From assembly GCA_016722525.1 (NCBI GenBank), contig JADKJB010000032.1, positions 62,001 through 126,000 of the forward strand: DNA of 64,000 nucleotides, written 5' to 3'. Source of the DNA: Bacteroidota bacterium. Lineage in GTDB: Bacteria; Bacteroidota; Bacteroidia; AKYH767-A; OLB10. The position numbers were made by a program, and so were the translations under genes. Shown here in pieces: positions 42,128-53,041 of the stretch (its first letter is position 1; the number at the start of each line of letters is the position of its first letter). The notes under the pieces are model-generated. The model was given only the letters and a program-made list of their open reading frames with translations. It ran no database searches and was not told the origin of the DNA.

Positions 42128-42425
42128 TTTCTGGTCATTTTGTTGCATTAGTATTTGCAATTGTTTGTCGATAATCTCATTGCCTTTGCTTGAAATTCAA
42201 AAACTTTTTGAAAAGCATGGGTACTTTATTAATTCTAATTAATCCGAAGCAAATATTTAATCAACAGCAAATGCATATTTCAACATCTGATTTTTAGATG
42301 ACTGCATGATTCGTTCTTTATGCAAACTTAAACTTCCAAAATACTGCATACTCTCTTTTTGAAAGTCGGAGCTTTTGTGGTCGTGATAAAAACTAATAGG
42401 GGCAGAGTTGAAAGTTGTTGTTAAC

Positions 42426-42463
42426 AGAAAAGGTTGTCAGTGAGCTACAGGACAACCTTTTCT
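42426..42463 (-). terminator. Hairpin after lolA; rest of the 42.1-42.5 kb gap is empty
   Basis: AGAAAAGGTTGTC pairs perfectly over 13 bp with GACAACCTTTTCT across a 12-nt loop, 18 bp downstream of the minus-strand lolA stop. T-rich bases within the stem can serve as the U tract in either direction. Between this and the hairpin at 42091 I see no gene. Confidence 0.7.
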
Positions 42464-42481
42464 AAATTTGAATAGTAAATA

Positions 42482-43138
42482 TTACCTTAAATCCACTACC
42501 TCAACACCTGGGTATTTTGCTTTATCAAAGTTGAACTGAGCATCCGGTGCATCGGGATTCATCACAAATTTATCAATTGAATAAGTCATGTTAGTCCCGT
42601 TTTTATCGAAAATTTTAGCAGATGTAATGACTTTATCTTTCTTATTAATGTTTATTTGAATTTTGAAATAGGCCTTTTTAGTATCATCAGGTACTAACTC
42701 AATTTGTTGAACAGTAATATTGTCTATTTTCTTTTCGCCGATATATTTAGATGAAAATCCTTTTTCATAAATGGTAAAAATAGTAGTAGGGGAGATGCCC
42801 TCACTTTTTTCGGCTACCTCGTTAATCTGAACTTCATTGGATTCTTTCAGGTAGGTCCATGCTGTTTTTCCATCAGAAATCACCTCTTGTCCCTTGAGCA
42901 CTAATTTATATTTCTCACCTTTAACTAAAATACTTCCGGTTTGAGAATCGGTAGTTTTTGCTTTTTGGTCGAGGGAAATCACTTTAAATGAGGCTGAAAG
43001 TGATTTCATGGACTTGTATTTTGCACTGACTCCTTTCAGAATCTCCTGTGCTTTAGGGTCTTTTTGAGCTTGTGCGAAAACAGGATTAATAAATAATGAA
43101 GTGCTGGTAATCACCAGCAAAGTGGATAAGAAGTTCAT
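42482..43138 (-). CDS. lolA: LolA-like outer-membrane lipoprotein carrier
   Basis: This 218-residue periplasmic protein has a signal peptide (LLVITSTSLFINPVFAQ) and a LolA half-barrel: EILKGVSAKYKSMKSLSASFKV, GSILVKGEKYKLVLKGQEVISDGKTAWTYL, and a C-terminal FDKAKYPGVEVVDLR. LolA ferries lipoproteins from the inner to the outer membrane. The position 20 bp downstream of ftsK, on the same strand, is the common arrangement in Bacteroidota and supports the name. Bacteroidota often have several LolA-like proteins, so this one's exact cargo is uncertain. It is intact and ends before a hairpin. Confidence 0.88.
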   Translation of the reverse strand: MNFLSTLLVITSTSLFINPVFAQAQKDPKAQEILKGVSAKYKSMKSLSASFKVISLDQKAKTTDSQTGSILVKGEKYKLVLKGQEVISDGKTAWTYLKESNEVQINEVAEKSEGISPTTIFTIYEKGFSSKYIGEKKIDNITVQQIELVPDDTKKAYFKIQININKKDKVITSAKIFDKNGTNMTYSIDKFVMNPDAPDAQFNFDKAKYPGVEVVDLR

Positions 43139-43158
43139 TAATTCGGGTTTTGGTAAAA

Positions 43159-45751
43159 TTAAGGCTTATTTGGCACATTCAAATATTGTTCCAAAGATAT
43201 GGGATCTTTGATTTTGACCTCTCTTGCTTTGGAACCTTCAAATGGGCCTATTATTCCTGCCGCCTCTAATTGGTCAATAAGTCTTCCTGCTCTGTTATAT
43301 CCCAGTTTTAACCGGCGTTGCAATAATGAAGCAGAACCCTGTTGATGTTGCACAACCATACGAGCAGCATCATCAAACAATGGATCACGGTCGGAAGCAT
43401 CCATATCGGAACCACCACCACTTTCATTTTCACCAACATATTCAGGTAACTGGAACGCTTGAGAGTAACCTCGCTGAGAACCAATATATTCTGTAATTGC
43501 ATCTACCTCAGGAGTATCTACAAAAGCACACTGTAAACGAATAAGATCGGCACCGGTGGATAACAACATATCACCGCGTCCAATCAACTGGTCAGCACCT
43601 CCTGTATCAAGAATAGTTCTGGAATCAATTTTAGAAGTTACCCGGAAAGCCAGTCGGGCTGGGAAGTTGGCCTTAATAGTACCTGTAATGATATTTACTG
43701 AAGGACGCTGAGTCGCAATAATTAAATGGATTCCAATCGCTCTGGCTAATTGAGCTAAACGCGCAATGGGAGTTTCAATTTCTTTGCCCGCAGTCATAAT
43801 CAGATCTGCAAATTCATCCACTACCAAAACAATAAATGGCAGAAAGCGGTGACCATTATTTGGATTGAGCCTTCGGTTTACAAACTTGGCATTGTATTCT
43901 CTGATGTTCCGAACCTGCGCATCTTTAAGTAATTCATAACGCTGATCCATTTCAATACACAAAGAGTTTAAGGTATTAACAACTTTGCGGGTGTCGGTAA
44001 TTATGGCATCTTCTTCACCTGGAAGTTTAGCAAGGAAATGACGCTCAATGGTTTTGAAAAGCGTTAATTCCACTTTCTTAGGATCCACTAATACAAACTT
44101 GACCTGAGAGGGGTGCTTCTTATAAAGCAATGACACCAACACTGCATTTAAACCAACCGATTTTACCTTGTCCTGTAGCACCGGCCATCAATAAGTGTGG
44201 CATTTTGGCAAGATCAGCGATAAAAACTTCGTTGGAAATGGTTCTGCCAAGAGCAATAGGAAGATCATAATCACAATTCAGGAATTTTTCTGAGGAAATA
44301 ACTGAACGCATGGAAACAATTTCAGGATTTTGATTAGGAACTTCAATTCCGATTGTTCCTTTGCCGGGAATAGGAGCAATGATACGAATACCTAACGCCG
44401 AAAGACTAAGTGCAATATCGTCTTCCAGGTTTTTGATTTTTGAAATACGAACACCCGCCTGAGGTATTATTTCGAAAAGTGTGACAGTAGGTCCAACTGT
44501 AGCCTTTATTTTATCGATGGCTATATTATAGTGTCCTAGCGTTTCAACAATTCTGTTTTTATTAGCTTCAAGTTCGGCCTTCAGCTCATCACGATTTAAT
44601 TGTGTTCTTGGAATCGAGTGATTCTCTAACAATTCCACCGTAGGGAATTTGTAAGAGGAAAGGTCTAACGTTGGGTCGTATTCACCTAATACTTCAACCG
44701 GATTAATTTCTGATTCATCCAGTACTTGTGAATCAGAGGGTATGGCTTCTATCGACAATGGAACTTCACCATTTGATTCAATTATAGGTAGCACTTCAGC
44801 AGGAAGTTCAGGAATATCAATTTCCATTTCTGTTGAAGCAATTGGAACCGGGACTGACTCTTCTTCTAAGTCAAAGGTAATTGAAGAGTCTTCGGCCTGC
44901 GATGTTATCAAATCTTCTTCTTCACTTTCCATATCCAACTCTACTGAATTTTCAATATGATCAATAACTTCTTCTGCAAATTCATTTTTAGATCTGTTGC
45001 CAATTATCGGCTGCGCAACAGCCTCAAGAGCTGATTCAACTTCTTGTTGCGAACGTTGTGAAGGATTTAAGAATGCAGGTATTTTAAATGCGATGTTAAA
45101 TACTACTACAATAAAGGAGAGCGCAGCAAATCCTAAAATTAATCCCGTACCGGCATTGCCAACCATGCTCTGCATCCATTTGTTCATTTCAAAACCAAAA
45201 GCTCCGGCTAGAAAAAGAAATTTACCATTGCTGCCAATAATATAACCTAATGATCCGGCAACAAAAAAGAAAGTAAAGAATGAATACTTGAGTGTTTTTA
45301 ATATGGGTAATAATTCAATTTTGAATAGTATCTTGAACCCTGTGATGAATGCAGTCAGTACAAAAACAAAAGCAGAAATCCCAAACCACTTTTCAATGAG
45401 CTGATGAGATATTACGGCTCCGAATTTCCCCAACCAATTATCTACTTTCAAATCGGGACGTGTAAATAACTCTAACCACGATCCTGTTACTTTATCATGG
45501 TCATTAGTCCATGTAAAGAAAAATGAGGAAAATGCTATTAACATAAAAACAGACATTAATAGCAGGAACAAGCCCGTGACCTTGTGTAAACGCTCGTCAT
45601 GAAAGAAAGCTGTTAACTTTTCAAATCTTGGAGCAGGGTTTTGTTTCTTTTTTATTTTCTCTTTTACCTTTTCTTTAATGGGTTGTTTTTCAACCTTTTC
45701 TTCAACTTCTTCGGTGGTTGAATTTCTTACCCTATTCCCTTTAGTGGCCAT
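43159..45751 (-). CDS. ftsK: DNA translocase FtsK/SpoIIIE, one frameshift at Walker A
   Basis: The N-terminus has a Lys/Glu-rich start and about four transmembrane helices (residues about 55-225). An acidic linker (about 250-350) precedes the alpha/beta motor: MPHLLMAGATGQGKS (Walker A), VKFVLVDPKKVEL, FIVLVVDEFADLIM (Walker B), and ATQRPSVNIITG. A C-terminal winged-helix gamma domain (GSASLLQRRLKLGYNRAGRLIDQLE) reads KOPS-like sequences. FtsK moves chromosome ends at division. The frame breaks inside Walker A by an extra A in a run (plus-strand T4 at 44161-44164): GATGQGK then should read SVGLNAVLVSLL. Since ftsK is normally essential, this indel is probably a sequence error. The full span gives about 864 residues. 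Confidence 0.93.
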
Positions 45752-46163
45752 TTTTGAAAATATTAATTATGAGGTAAATGTAGTTACTATACCATTTGAG
45801 CAATTAACAACTTGAACAACGAAATCAACACCTTATTGTGGATAAATAGCTGATACCCCTAAAATACCTGTCTTAACCCGCCCTACCTTTGTTTGAGTGG
45901 CATTTAAACCTTACCACTGACTTTTAATTTTATTTTCTATTGAAATTTGCTATTAAAAAGTTTTATTTCAGTTGTTTAGATAAAGTTAAAAAGATATTAA
46001 TCAATAGTGTGTGAAGTTATTGCCCCAAAATCTAACAAAATGTTCAAAAGTTATGATGTAGAATGACTTCTTTAGTTAGAAATATAGTATAATTTAGATA
46101 AAGGAAATTTATAAACACAGCTCAAATAGATCTATCACGAAAAACTCAAACAAATCAAATACA
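45752..46163. other. Intergenic region with divergent promoters of ftsK and a T9SS protein
   Basis: About 410 bp of AT-rich sequence with no coding frame. I see no clear hairpin or binding palindrome. A long leader for the 46164 gene is possible. Confidence 0.4.
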
Positions 46164-48844
46164 ATGAAAACAAAAATCAAACTCGAAAACAATTTTTAAC
46201 GTTCGCTAGAAAGGCAACGTTGCTGGTTGGGGCTGTAGGTCTTGTCGCTTGTCTGAACACCGCCATGGCACAATGTCCAACTCCAACAATTACTCCTTCA
46301 GGCCCTGTCGACTTATGTACCGGCGGTTCCGTAACACTTACTGCCACAGCAGGTGTTTCTTATTTATGGTCAACTGGTGCAACAACTCAAGCAATAAATG
46401 TGACTACAGCAGGCAGCTTTATTGTTACTGTTGATGATGGTGCAGGTTGTATTGTTGCTTCTGCTGCAACAGATGTTAGTTTAAATTCCTCTTCTCCTGC
46501 AAACATTAATGGTATTATTGGTGCTAACAAAGTTTGCCCGGGTCAATCATTAGTTTATTCGGTGTCTCCGGTGCCTAGAACAGCTTTTTATGTTTGGACA
46601 CTTCCTGCAGGTGCTACTTCAGGTGGTCTCAGCGTGATTCAAACTGCTTCTCCAAGCATTACAATTGATTTCAGTGGTGGTTTCGTAGCAAGTAGTATAA
46701 GTATTACTGCTAATAATGGTTGTGGTGTTAAAGGGCCAGTTTCAAAAAATGTTGGTCTGGATTTACCCAGCACTCCAGGAGTCATTAGCGGACCGGTTGT
46801 TACCTGTGCTCTCAGTACTTACACTTATTCAGTTCCATTAGTTGCTGGTGTTACTTCATACAATTGGACGGCTCCAATAGGATCCGTAGTAGTTGGTCAG
46901 GGAACCAATCAGGTTGATATTACATTCCCTGCAGGTTACATATCAGGAAGTGTAAAGGTTGCAAATCAAAATGCTTGTGGAACCAGTCCTCAAAGATCTC
47001 TGTCTACACGTTCTGTTCCTTCAAGCCCTCAGGCAATTACTGGACCTACAGTGGGTCTTTGTGGGTCAACTGAAACGTATACCATTCCTCCTGTAACTAA
47101 TGCAACTTCTTACACCTGGACTGCTCCAGCTGGATCCTCAGTGGTAAATGGACAAGGAACTACATCTGCAGATGTCCTTTTTAGTGGAGTTTTGAATAAT
47201 GGTTATGTACGTGTTGTTGCTAACAATATTTGTGGTGCATCTGGTGAAAGGAAGCTTAGAGTTGATGGTGAAGTTATTGTTACTTCTAACCCTGCTAACG
47301 TTGCTGTTTGTGCTGGAATTCCAGCTTCATTTACTATCAATACTCTTGGAAATACTGTGATTTATAGATGGCAAAAAGATGGTGTTGATCTTGTTGATGG
47401 TGGTACTATTAGCGGTTCAAGTGCGGCTATTTTGAATATCAGTTCAACAGTAGTTGGCGATGCAGGTTTGTATTCTTGTATCGTTAGTAATAATTGTTCT
47501 GTTCCTGATACTTCTGAATCGGCTACTTTAACTGTTTCGGATGTTCCTGGTTCTCCTGGACCTATTACAGGAGCAGCTGTTGGATGTCCTGGCGATTCAA
47601 ATGTTCCTTATTCTGTAGGTACTGCGCCGGGTGCTACCAACTACGCTTGGCAAGTAACAAATGGTGCTGTCATTGCTTCAGGTCAGGGAACAACAGCTAT
47701 TACTGTTGATTTTGGTCCATCAACTAACTCAGGATATGATATTTTTGTAATAACCGAAAATGCATGTGGTGCAACACTTGACACGTCGGAAACTTGGGTG
47801 AGACGTTCGATTTCAATTCCTAATTTTTCTACAGCTCCTTTGTCTGCATGTGCCGGACAAAATAATGTGGCATTTGATGTTAATCCTGTAGTTGGTGCTA
47901 CATCCTATACCTGGACTGCTCCTGCAAATGCTACTATTGCAACAGGACAATTTACTGATGCGGTTACTGTTGATTTTGGCCCATCTTTTACCTCAGGTCA
48001 AATTTGTGTAACTGGAACCAATGCATGTGTTACTACTGTTCCAAGATGTAAAACTGTAGTATCTGTTCCTTCCTACCCGGGAGCTGTAACTGGTCCTATT
48101 ATCAATTTGTGTAATAGCAGTGCTTCTTATTCAATTCCAGCTGTTGCCAGTGCTACTAATTATACCTGGACAGTTCCTGCCGGAGCATCGATTTCAAGCG
48201 GTCAAACCACCACAGGTATCTCTGTTGACTTTGGCCCAACCTTTACATCAGGTAATATTACAGTGATTGCTAAAAACCTTTGTGGCGATAGTCAAGTAAG
48301 AGTTCGTGATGTTTCTGCTGCTCCTGCAAAACCGGGAACTATTTCAGGAAATGCCGCTCCTTGCGCTAACAGTGCAGGCAATGTTTATTCTGTTGCTGCT
48401 GTTACAGGTGCTACCTCTTATACATGGACTATTCCTTCCGGTGCATCAATAACAAGCGGTGCAGGAACAAATTCTGTAACCATTTCTTTTGGAAGCGTTG
48501 CCAGTGCATTAACAGTTAAAGCAGTTAATGCTTGTGCAACCGGAGCCGGATCTACTTTAGCAATATCTTTCAGCTGTAGAATTCAAGCTTCAGAAGTGAA
48601 TAATGGATTTAGTGTTTATCCAAATCCTGCAAGTGATCGTATCACTATTTCAAATGCAGATGGCATTGATGGAATGGTAACTGTTAAGATTTCTGATGTT
48701 GCTGGTCGTACTTTAATTAATCAGCTTGCAAATTCAGAAAATGGAAATACTACAATCGATGTATCTTCTTTGAAAACCGGAGTTTATTTAATTGAAACTT
48801 CAATTGGTAATGAAAGATTTGTAAGTCGTTTTGTGAAAGATTAA
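46164..48844 (+). CDS. Ig/PKD-like repeat protein with T9SS type A sorting domain, frameshift in the leader
   Basis: The protein has about 890 residues. ATG at 46164 begins MKTKIK, then the frame shifts near 46182-46188 to RKQFLTFARKATLLVGAVGLVACLNTAMAQ, a signal peptide. About ten Ig-like units follow, many of the form TPGxISGPxxxC...YSVPxVxxATSYxWTxPxGxxxxxGQGTxxxxVxFGxxxxSGxIxVxAxNxCG, plus one Ig domain with cysteines around residues 360-430. The T9SS type A tail is FSVYPNPASDRITISN...LKTGVYLIETSIGNERFVSRFVKD. The same unit type occurs in the M4 peptidase gene at 5.4-6.9 kb. No enzymatic domain is visible, so it is probably a structural surface protein. An excellent terminator follows. 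Confidence 0.85.
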
Positions 48845-48862
48845 TATTCACCTAACACTACT

Positions 48863-48897
48863 AAAAAGGCTGCTCAAATTTTGAGCAGCCTTTTTTT
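48863..48897 (+). terminator. Rho-independent terminator
   Basis: AAAGGCTGCTCAA pairs with TTGAGCAGCCTTT and is followed by a run of T to 48897. It starts 19 bp after the stop of the T9SS repeat protein. Confidence 0.92.
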
Positions 48898-49066
48898 ATG
48901 AGTTGAATTGTAATTGTATTTTTTTACTTTTCTTTTGCAGAGTAAAAAGCTCCATCTTCTGAAAAGTAATTTCATCGAAATCCTTGAATGCACACAGAGA
49001 TAATTTCGAATCGTAAAAAGAGTTGAATAGGTTTTGAAAAATTAATTTAGTAGCTGAAAAATTAAT

Positions 49067-50065
49067 TTAACCTGTGAATTTTTCAATCAAATCAGCTAAC
49101 CTTGAGGAATATCCCATTTCATTATCATACCAACCAACAACCTTTACCATATTTCCAATCACAGAAGTGAGTTGTGCATCAAAAATACAAGAATATGGAT
49201 TACCAACTATATCAATGGAAACAATGGGATCTTCTGTATACTCCAAAATACCTTTTAGAAAAGTATTGGAAGCTGTTTTGAACGCTGAATTTATCTCCTC
49301 TAAAGTTGGAATCTTTTTAACCACACAGGTTATGTCTGTTAATGATCCATCTGGCACAGGAACCCTGATTCCGGCTCCGCCTATTTTGCCTCTTAGGTTT
49401 GGAAATACTTCAGTAATTGCCTTGTCAGCACCGGTGGTAGTTGGAATAATGGAACAAGCAGCAGCACGAGCCCTTCTTAGATCTTTATGGGGAGCATCAT
49501 GCAAACTCTGGTCACCCGTATAGGCATGAATAGTGGTGATATATGCGGAAGCTATTCCCCAGTTTTCTTCCAGAATCCTGATCATAGGTGCCGCATTGTT
49601 GGTGGTACACGATGCATTTGAGATAATTGTATCATTTGCTGTTAACAGATGATCATTAACACCCAAAACAATAGTTTTCATGTTGTCTTTGGAGGGTGAT
49701 GAAATAATTACCCTCTTGGCACCTGCTTGCAAATGATGCCCTGCTCCCTCAGTGCTGTTAAACTTCCCGGTAGATTCAATTACTACATCAACACCTAGTT
49801 TTCCCCATGGTAAATTTGTCGGGTCTTTTTCAGCAAAAACAGGAATTTCCTTTCCATTCACTACAATGCTCTTTTCGTTAGCTGAAATAGTAGCATTAAA
49901 AATTCGGTGAATAGAATCGTATTTCAATAAATGTGCAAGAGTGGTGCTGTCAGTGAGATCGTTAATACCTACCACCTCAATGTTAGTTTTTTCAAATAAT
50001 TTTCGAAAAGTAATTCTGCCAATCCTGCCGAAACCATTTATTGCAACTTTAATTTTATTTTCCAT
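49067..50065 (-). CDS. gap: Glyceraldehyde-3-phosphate dehydrogenase, type I
   Basis: The 332-residue enzyme oxidises glyceraldehyde 3-phosphate to 1,3-bisphosphoglycerate in glycolysis and also works in reverse. The NAD-binding start VAINGFGRIGR, the INDLTD segment (an Asp favouring NAD+), catalytic Cys153 in SNASCTTN, His180 in TTIHAYTGDQ, and the C-terminal WYDNEMGYSSRLADLI are all present. The length is standard and the frame intact. It stands between a terminator and lipA on the minus strand with 62 bp to lipA. Bacteroidota often carry two gap genes, and I cannot say which paralogue this is. Confidence 0.96.
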   Translation of the reverse strand: MENKIKVAINGFGRIGRITFRKLFEKTNIEVVGINDLTDSTTLAHLLKYDSIHRIFNATISANEKSIVVNGKEIPVFAEKDPTNLPWGKLGVDVVIESTGKFNSTEGAGHHLQAGAKRVIISSPSKDNMKTIVLGVNDHLLTANDTIISNASCTTNNAAPMIRILEENWGIASAYITTIHAYTGDQSLHDAPHKDLRRARAAACSIIPTTTGADKAITEVFPNLRGKIGGAGIRVPVPDGSLTDITCVVKKIPTLEEINSAFKTASNTFLKGILEYTEDPIVSIDIVGNPYSCIFDAQLTSVIGNMVKVVGWYDNEMGYSSRLADLIEKFTG

Positions 50066-50127
50066 AATTATAAATTAAGATAATATAGAATGAAATTAGC
50101 CATTGATGAACAATAAGAAAAGGAAGG

Positions 50128-51003
50128 TTAAAAAATATGTCGTTCTGCATGGTAGGAGGATCTTACCAATGGTCCGCTTTCAACATAACGAAAACCCATT
50201 TCAAGCCCTTTTACTTTGAATTCAGCGAACTTATCAGGATGTATAAATTCTGCAACAAGTAAATGTTCTTTTGTTGGTTGCAAATATTGTCCAAGCGTAA
50301 GTATAACGACGCCTGACTTTCTAAGGTCCTCCATGGATGCAATCACCTCCTCATCGGTTTCTCCCAATCCAAGCATGATGCCTGATTTGGCATGTACGCC
50401 ATTTTCCGAAATACGTTTTAATACCTCAAGACTGCGATCATATTTAGCCTGTATCCGAACCTGCTTGGTGAGTCTTCTCACTGTTTCGAGATTATGCGAA
50501 ATTACCTCAGGTTTTTCATTAATGACTAACTGCAGGTTATCCCAATTGCCTTGAAAATCAGGAATGAGAGTTTCCATGGTAGTTCCTGGAGATTGAGCTC
50601 TGATTTGTCGAATAGTTTCAACCCAAACTCCGGCACCTCCATCCTTTAAATCATCCCTGTCTACTGAAGTAATAACACAGTGTTTTAAATTCATCAGCTT
50701 TACTGATTCCGCAACGCGAAAAGGTTCTTTATTATCAACCGCCGAAGGTTTGCCTGTTGCTACTGCACAAAACCCACACGATCTGGTACAAACATTTCCA
50801 AGAATCATAAAAGTGGCTGTTCCTGCACCCCAGCATTCACCCATATTTGGACAATTTCCGCTTTCGCAGATTGTATGCAGTTTGTTTTCGGTAACAAGGC
50901 CTCTAACCTTTTTAAACTCTTCACCAACCGGTAGTTTAACTCTTAGCCAGGAGGGTTTGCGCAGACGGGAAGCATCACTTAAAACAGAATTATCTTCGGG
51001 CAT
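50128..51003 (-). CDS. lipA: Lipoyl synthase (radical SAM)
   Basis: The 291-residue protein inserts two sulphur atoms into octanoyl groups on lipoate-dependent enzymes. Both iron-sulphur sites are visible: the auxiliary CESGNCPNMGEC (Cys46, Cys51, Cys57) and the radical-SAM CTRSCGFC (Cys72, Cys76, Cys79). The conserved C-terminal RSSYHAE serine motif completes the auxiliary cluster. KPSWLRVKLP near the N-terminus is typical. The frame is intact. It is followed by gap and preceded by a conserved hypothetical gene on the same strand, 22 bp away. No lipB is in the window. Confidence 0.97.
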   Translation of the reverse strand: MPEDNSVLSDASRLRKPSWLRVKLPVGEEFKKVRGLVTENKLHTICESGNCPNMGECWGAGTATFMILGNVCTRSCGFCAVATGKPSAVDNKEPFRVAESVKLMNLKHCVITSVDRDDLKDGGAGVWVETIRQIRAQSPGTTMETLIPDFQGNWDNLQLVINEKPEVISHNLETVRRLTKQVRIQAKYDRSLEVLKRISENGVHAKSGIMLGLGETDEEVIASMEDLRKSGVVILTLGQYLQPTKEHLLVAEFIHPDKFAEFKVKGLEMGFRYVESGPLVRSSYHAERHIF

Positions 51004-51025
51004 AATTACAAATCAAGAATCAAAA

Positions 51026-51770
51026 TTACCACTTTCTGCCGTAAAGGAGATTAATATAAAAGTTAAAATAGAATTGATTATTCTCGGCATATGCCATGAT
51101 AGGTATTTTTTACCGTATGCATCTAAGGAAGCACCAACTTCAATTACTTTAATATCTTCGGCATCATTTCCTGATTCAAAACTGAAGCCCAGTTTTCCAT
51201 AACCGCCCGGGTAAACACGTATTTCTGAAAAACCTTCTGTGAAAGGAGCTCTTCCATAAATGTTGTCAATGTAATGCCTCTCAGGATCATATTTTTCAAC
51301 TATCACCTCATATTCTCTATCAAATTCAGTAGGATAAAGTATATTCAGATAAACGGGCTTTGCAAAACCTAACGTAAGTCCAACTGTGTAATTTAAACGA
51401 ACTTCAACACCTCCTTTTTCTGCTTTGCTGAACAAAACTTTTTGATTTCCAATTCCGGTTCTTAAAACAGTTAATGTATTCATTTTACCATAAAAAAAGG
51501 ATTTGGCATTATCAAAATAAGGATTCACAGACCTGATTTCTTTAGCGTGCTTCATGCTCACTAATTCCGCCTCATAAATACGCTTTTTGTAACCTGTAAT
51601 ATGTTTCCCTTTTCTGAAATCTATTCCCATCCGCTAGTATGAATATTTAAGCCAAATGAAAATTCTTTTTTCATTAAAGCAGGTTTTTCTTCTTCGTATT
51701 CGAATGGGTTTTGTTGTCCCAACGATACAGTGGAAATGAAAATAAACAGTACAAGAAATAGTTGTTTCAT
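51026..51770 (-). CDS. Conserved secreted hypothetical protein upstream of lipA, two frameshifts
   Basis: The reconstructed protein has about 248 residues: a signal peptide (LFLVLFIFISTVSLGQ), then NPFEYEEEKPALMKKEFSFGLNIHTSGWGIDFRKGKHITGYKKRIYEAEL and a barrel-like remainder ending in NFYINLLYGRKW. I recognise this as a protein widely seen in Bacteroidota without assigned function; alternating strands and the aromatic C-terminus suggest an outer-membrane or periplasmic barrel. One G is missing at 51626-51628 (GGGG to GGG) and one A at 51106-51111 (A7 to A6). The uncorrected frame would instead end at 51013 with an unnatural tail. ATG at 51770 gives the signal peptide. Confidence 0.8.
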
Positions 51771-51843
51771 ATTCATCAGAAGTACAACAAAGATACTGAA
51801 TATAATAATGCAATTTCCCCGACTTTATTGCTATTTTTGATCC

Positions 51844-52251
51844 ATGCCAACCATAGAAACCAAATATCTGAATGAACTCAGGACCGAAGCTACTCATACA
51901 GCTTCGGGAAAAACGCTAATTACCGACGCCCCCATTGATAATAAAGGCAAAGGGGAGGCATTTTCACCTACCGATTTATTGGCGGCATCTTTAGGGAGTT
52001 GTATGCTCTCTATAGTTGGCATTGTCGCTGATAATCATGGATTTAGCATAGAAGGCGCAACATTAAAAATCACTAAAGTAATGGCTGCCAACCCTAGAAG
52101 AGTCGCAGAAATTGAAGTGATTTTTGATTTTCCACTCAGCTCATTTTCTGAAAGCCAGGTAAGGATAATTAAGCATGCAGCATTAACTTGTCCGGTAGCA
52201 CTCAGCCTTCATCCTGATATAATTCAGAAAGTTATTTTCAATTTTAAATAA
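51844..52251 (+). CDS. OsmC-family protein
   Basis: This 135-residue protein belongs to the OsmC/Ohr family of thiol peroxidases that reduce organic hydroperoxides. The two redox cysteines are visible in LGSCMLSIVG and LTCPVALSLHPD. The AFSPTDLLAASLGSC stretch is the family signature, and the DAPIDNKGKGEAF lead-in is typical of the OsmC-like subgroup rather than Ohr. Which peroxide it reduces is unknown. It is followed 12 bp later by a deaminase gene on the same strand. The start ATG at 51844 gives the full domain. It is divergent from the barrel-like hypothetical gene, with 73 bp between them. Confidence 0.88.
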   Translation: MPTIETKYLNELRTEATHTASGKTLITDAPIDNKGKGEAFSPTDLLAASLGSCMLSIVGIVADNHGFSIEGATLKITKVMAANPRRVAEIEVIFDFPLSSFSESQVRIIKHAALTCPVALSLHPDIIQKVIFNFK

Positions 52252-52263
52252 TAATTTTTACAA

Positions 52264-52741
52264 ATGTCTGACAGCCTACATCAAAAATTTATGGACAGAG
52301 CAATTGAATTATCCAGCATAGGTTCAAAAGAAGGTCACGGTGGTCCTTTTGGAGCCGTGGTGGTTAAAAACGGTGTTGTTATAGGTGAAGGCTATAACTG
52401 TGTTACTTCATCCAATGACCCCAGCGCACATGCAGAAGTGGTGGCTATCAGGCAAGCCTGTGCTAAGCTCCAGGATTTCCAACTTTCAGGATGTATTATT
52501 TATGCATCATGCGAGCCTTGTCCCATGTGTTTGGGTGCTATTTATTGGGCCAGGCCTGATAAGGTGTTTTGCAAATTCACGCTATGAAGCCTATGATGCC
52601 GGATTTGATGATGCTTTTATCTATGATGAAATACTGGTGGAGCCTCAGCATAGAAAAATTCCAATGATCCATGCTCCGGATGAAAAAGCTTTGGCTGTTT
52701 TTACTGACTGGAAATCAAATCCTGACAAAGTGGTTTATTAA
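52264..52741 (+). CDS. Guanine deaminase-like cytidine-deaminase-fold enzyme, frameshifted
   Basis: The zinc site is clear: HAEVVAIRQAC (His and catalytic Glu) and SCEPCPMCLGAIYWA (two Cys). N-terminal FMDRAIELSSIGSKEGHGGPFGAVVV and C-terminal YEAYDAGFDDAFIYDEI resemble bacterial guanine deaminase (GuaD), which turns guanine into xanthine. TadA-like tRNA deaminases are less likely given the AGFDD tail. The frame breaks near 52567-52571: two bases are missing in a run (TTTTATGCA to TTTTGCA), so DKVF should continue YANSRYEAYD. The total is about 159 residues, the usual length. It is likely cotranscribed with the OsmC-like gene. Confidence 0.85.
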
Positions 52742-53041
52742 ATGCTGCTTTGAGTTAAAAATGAACCTGATTTCTGAACAAGAGCAACAATAAATCGAAT
52801 TTGATAACAGTCTTTTTCATTATGAATTTTTCTTTTTTTAATAATTATCGACTTTAACTTCTTTTTTTTGAGTTTTTAGCTGTAATAACTTTTTGCGACA
52901 GCAGCTTTTTTTGCACTGCAATAAAGAAGTGCATCGGCTGTATGCCTACCTGCAGCAAAAAATAATTAGGGAAATTTTATTAAATTTGAACTCTCAAATT
53001 TTTAAATTCAATCGCAATCCCCTTAAAATCCAATAGTTATA
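52742..53041. other. Intergenic region upstream of the dlt-like operon
   Basis: About 300 bp, AT-rich with several T runs. No gene or convincing hairpin is seen. The promoter of the 53-58 kb operon should lie here. Confidence 0.4.

Noticed and set aside
44161..44164. Programmed ribosomal frameshift in ftsK
   Set aside because: The shift lies inside Walker A at a simple A run, with no sign of a regulatory stem, and matches the error pattern seen in many other genes.
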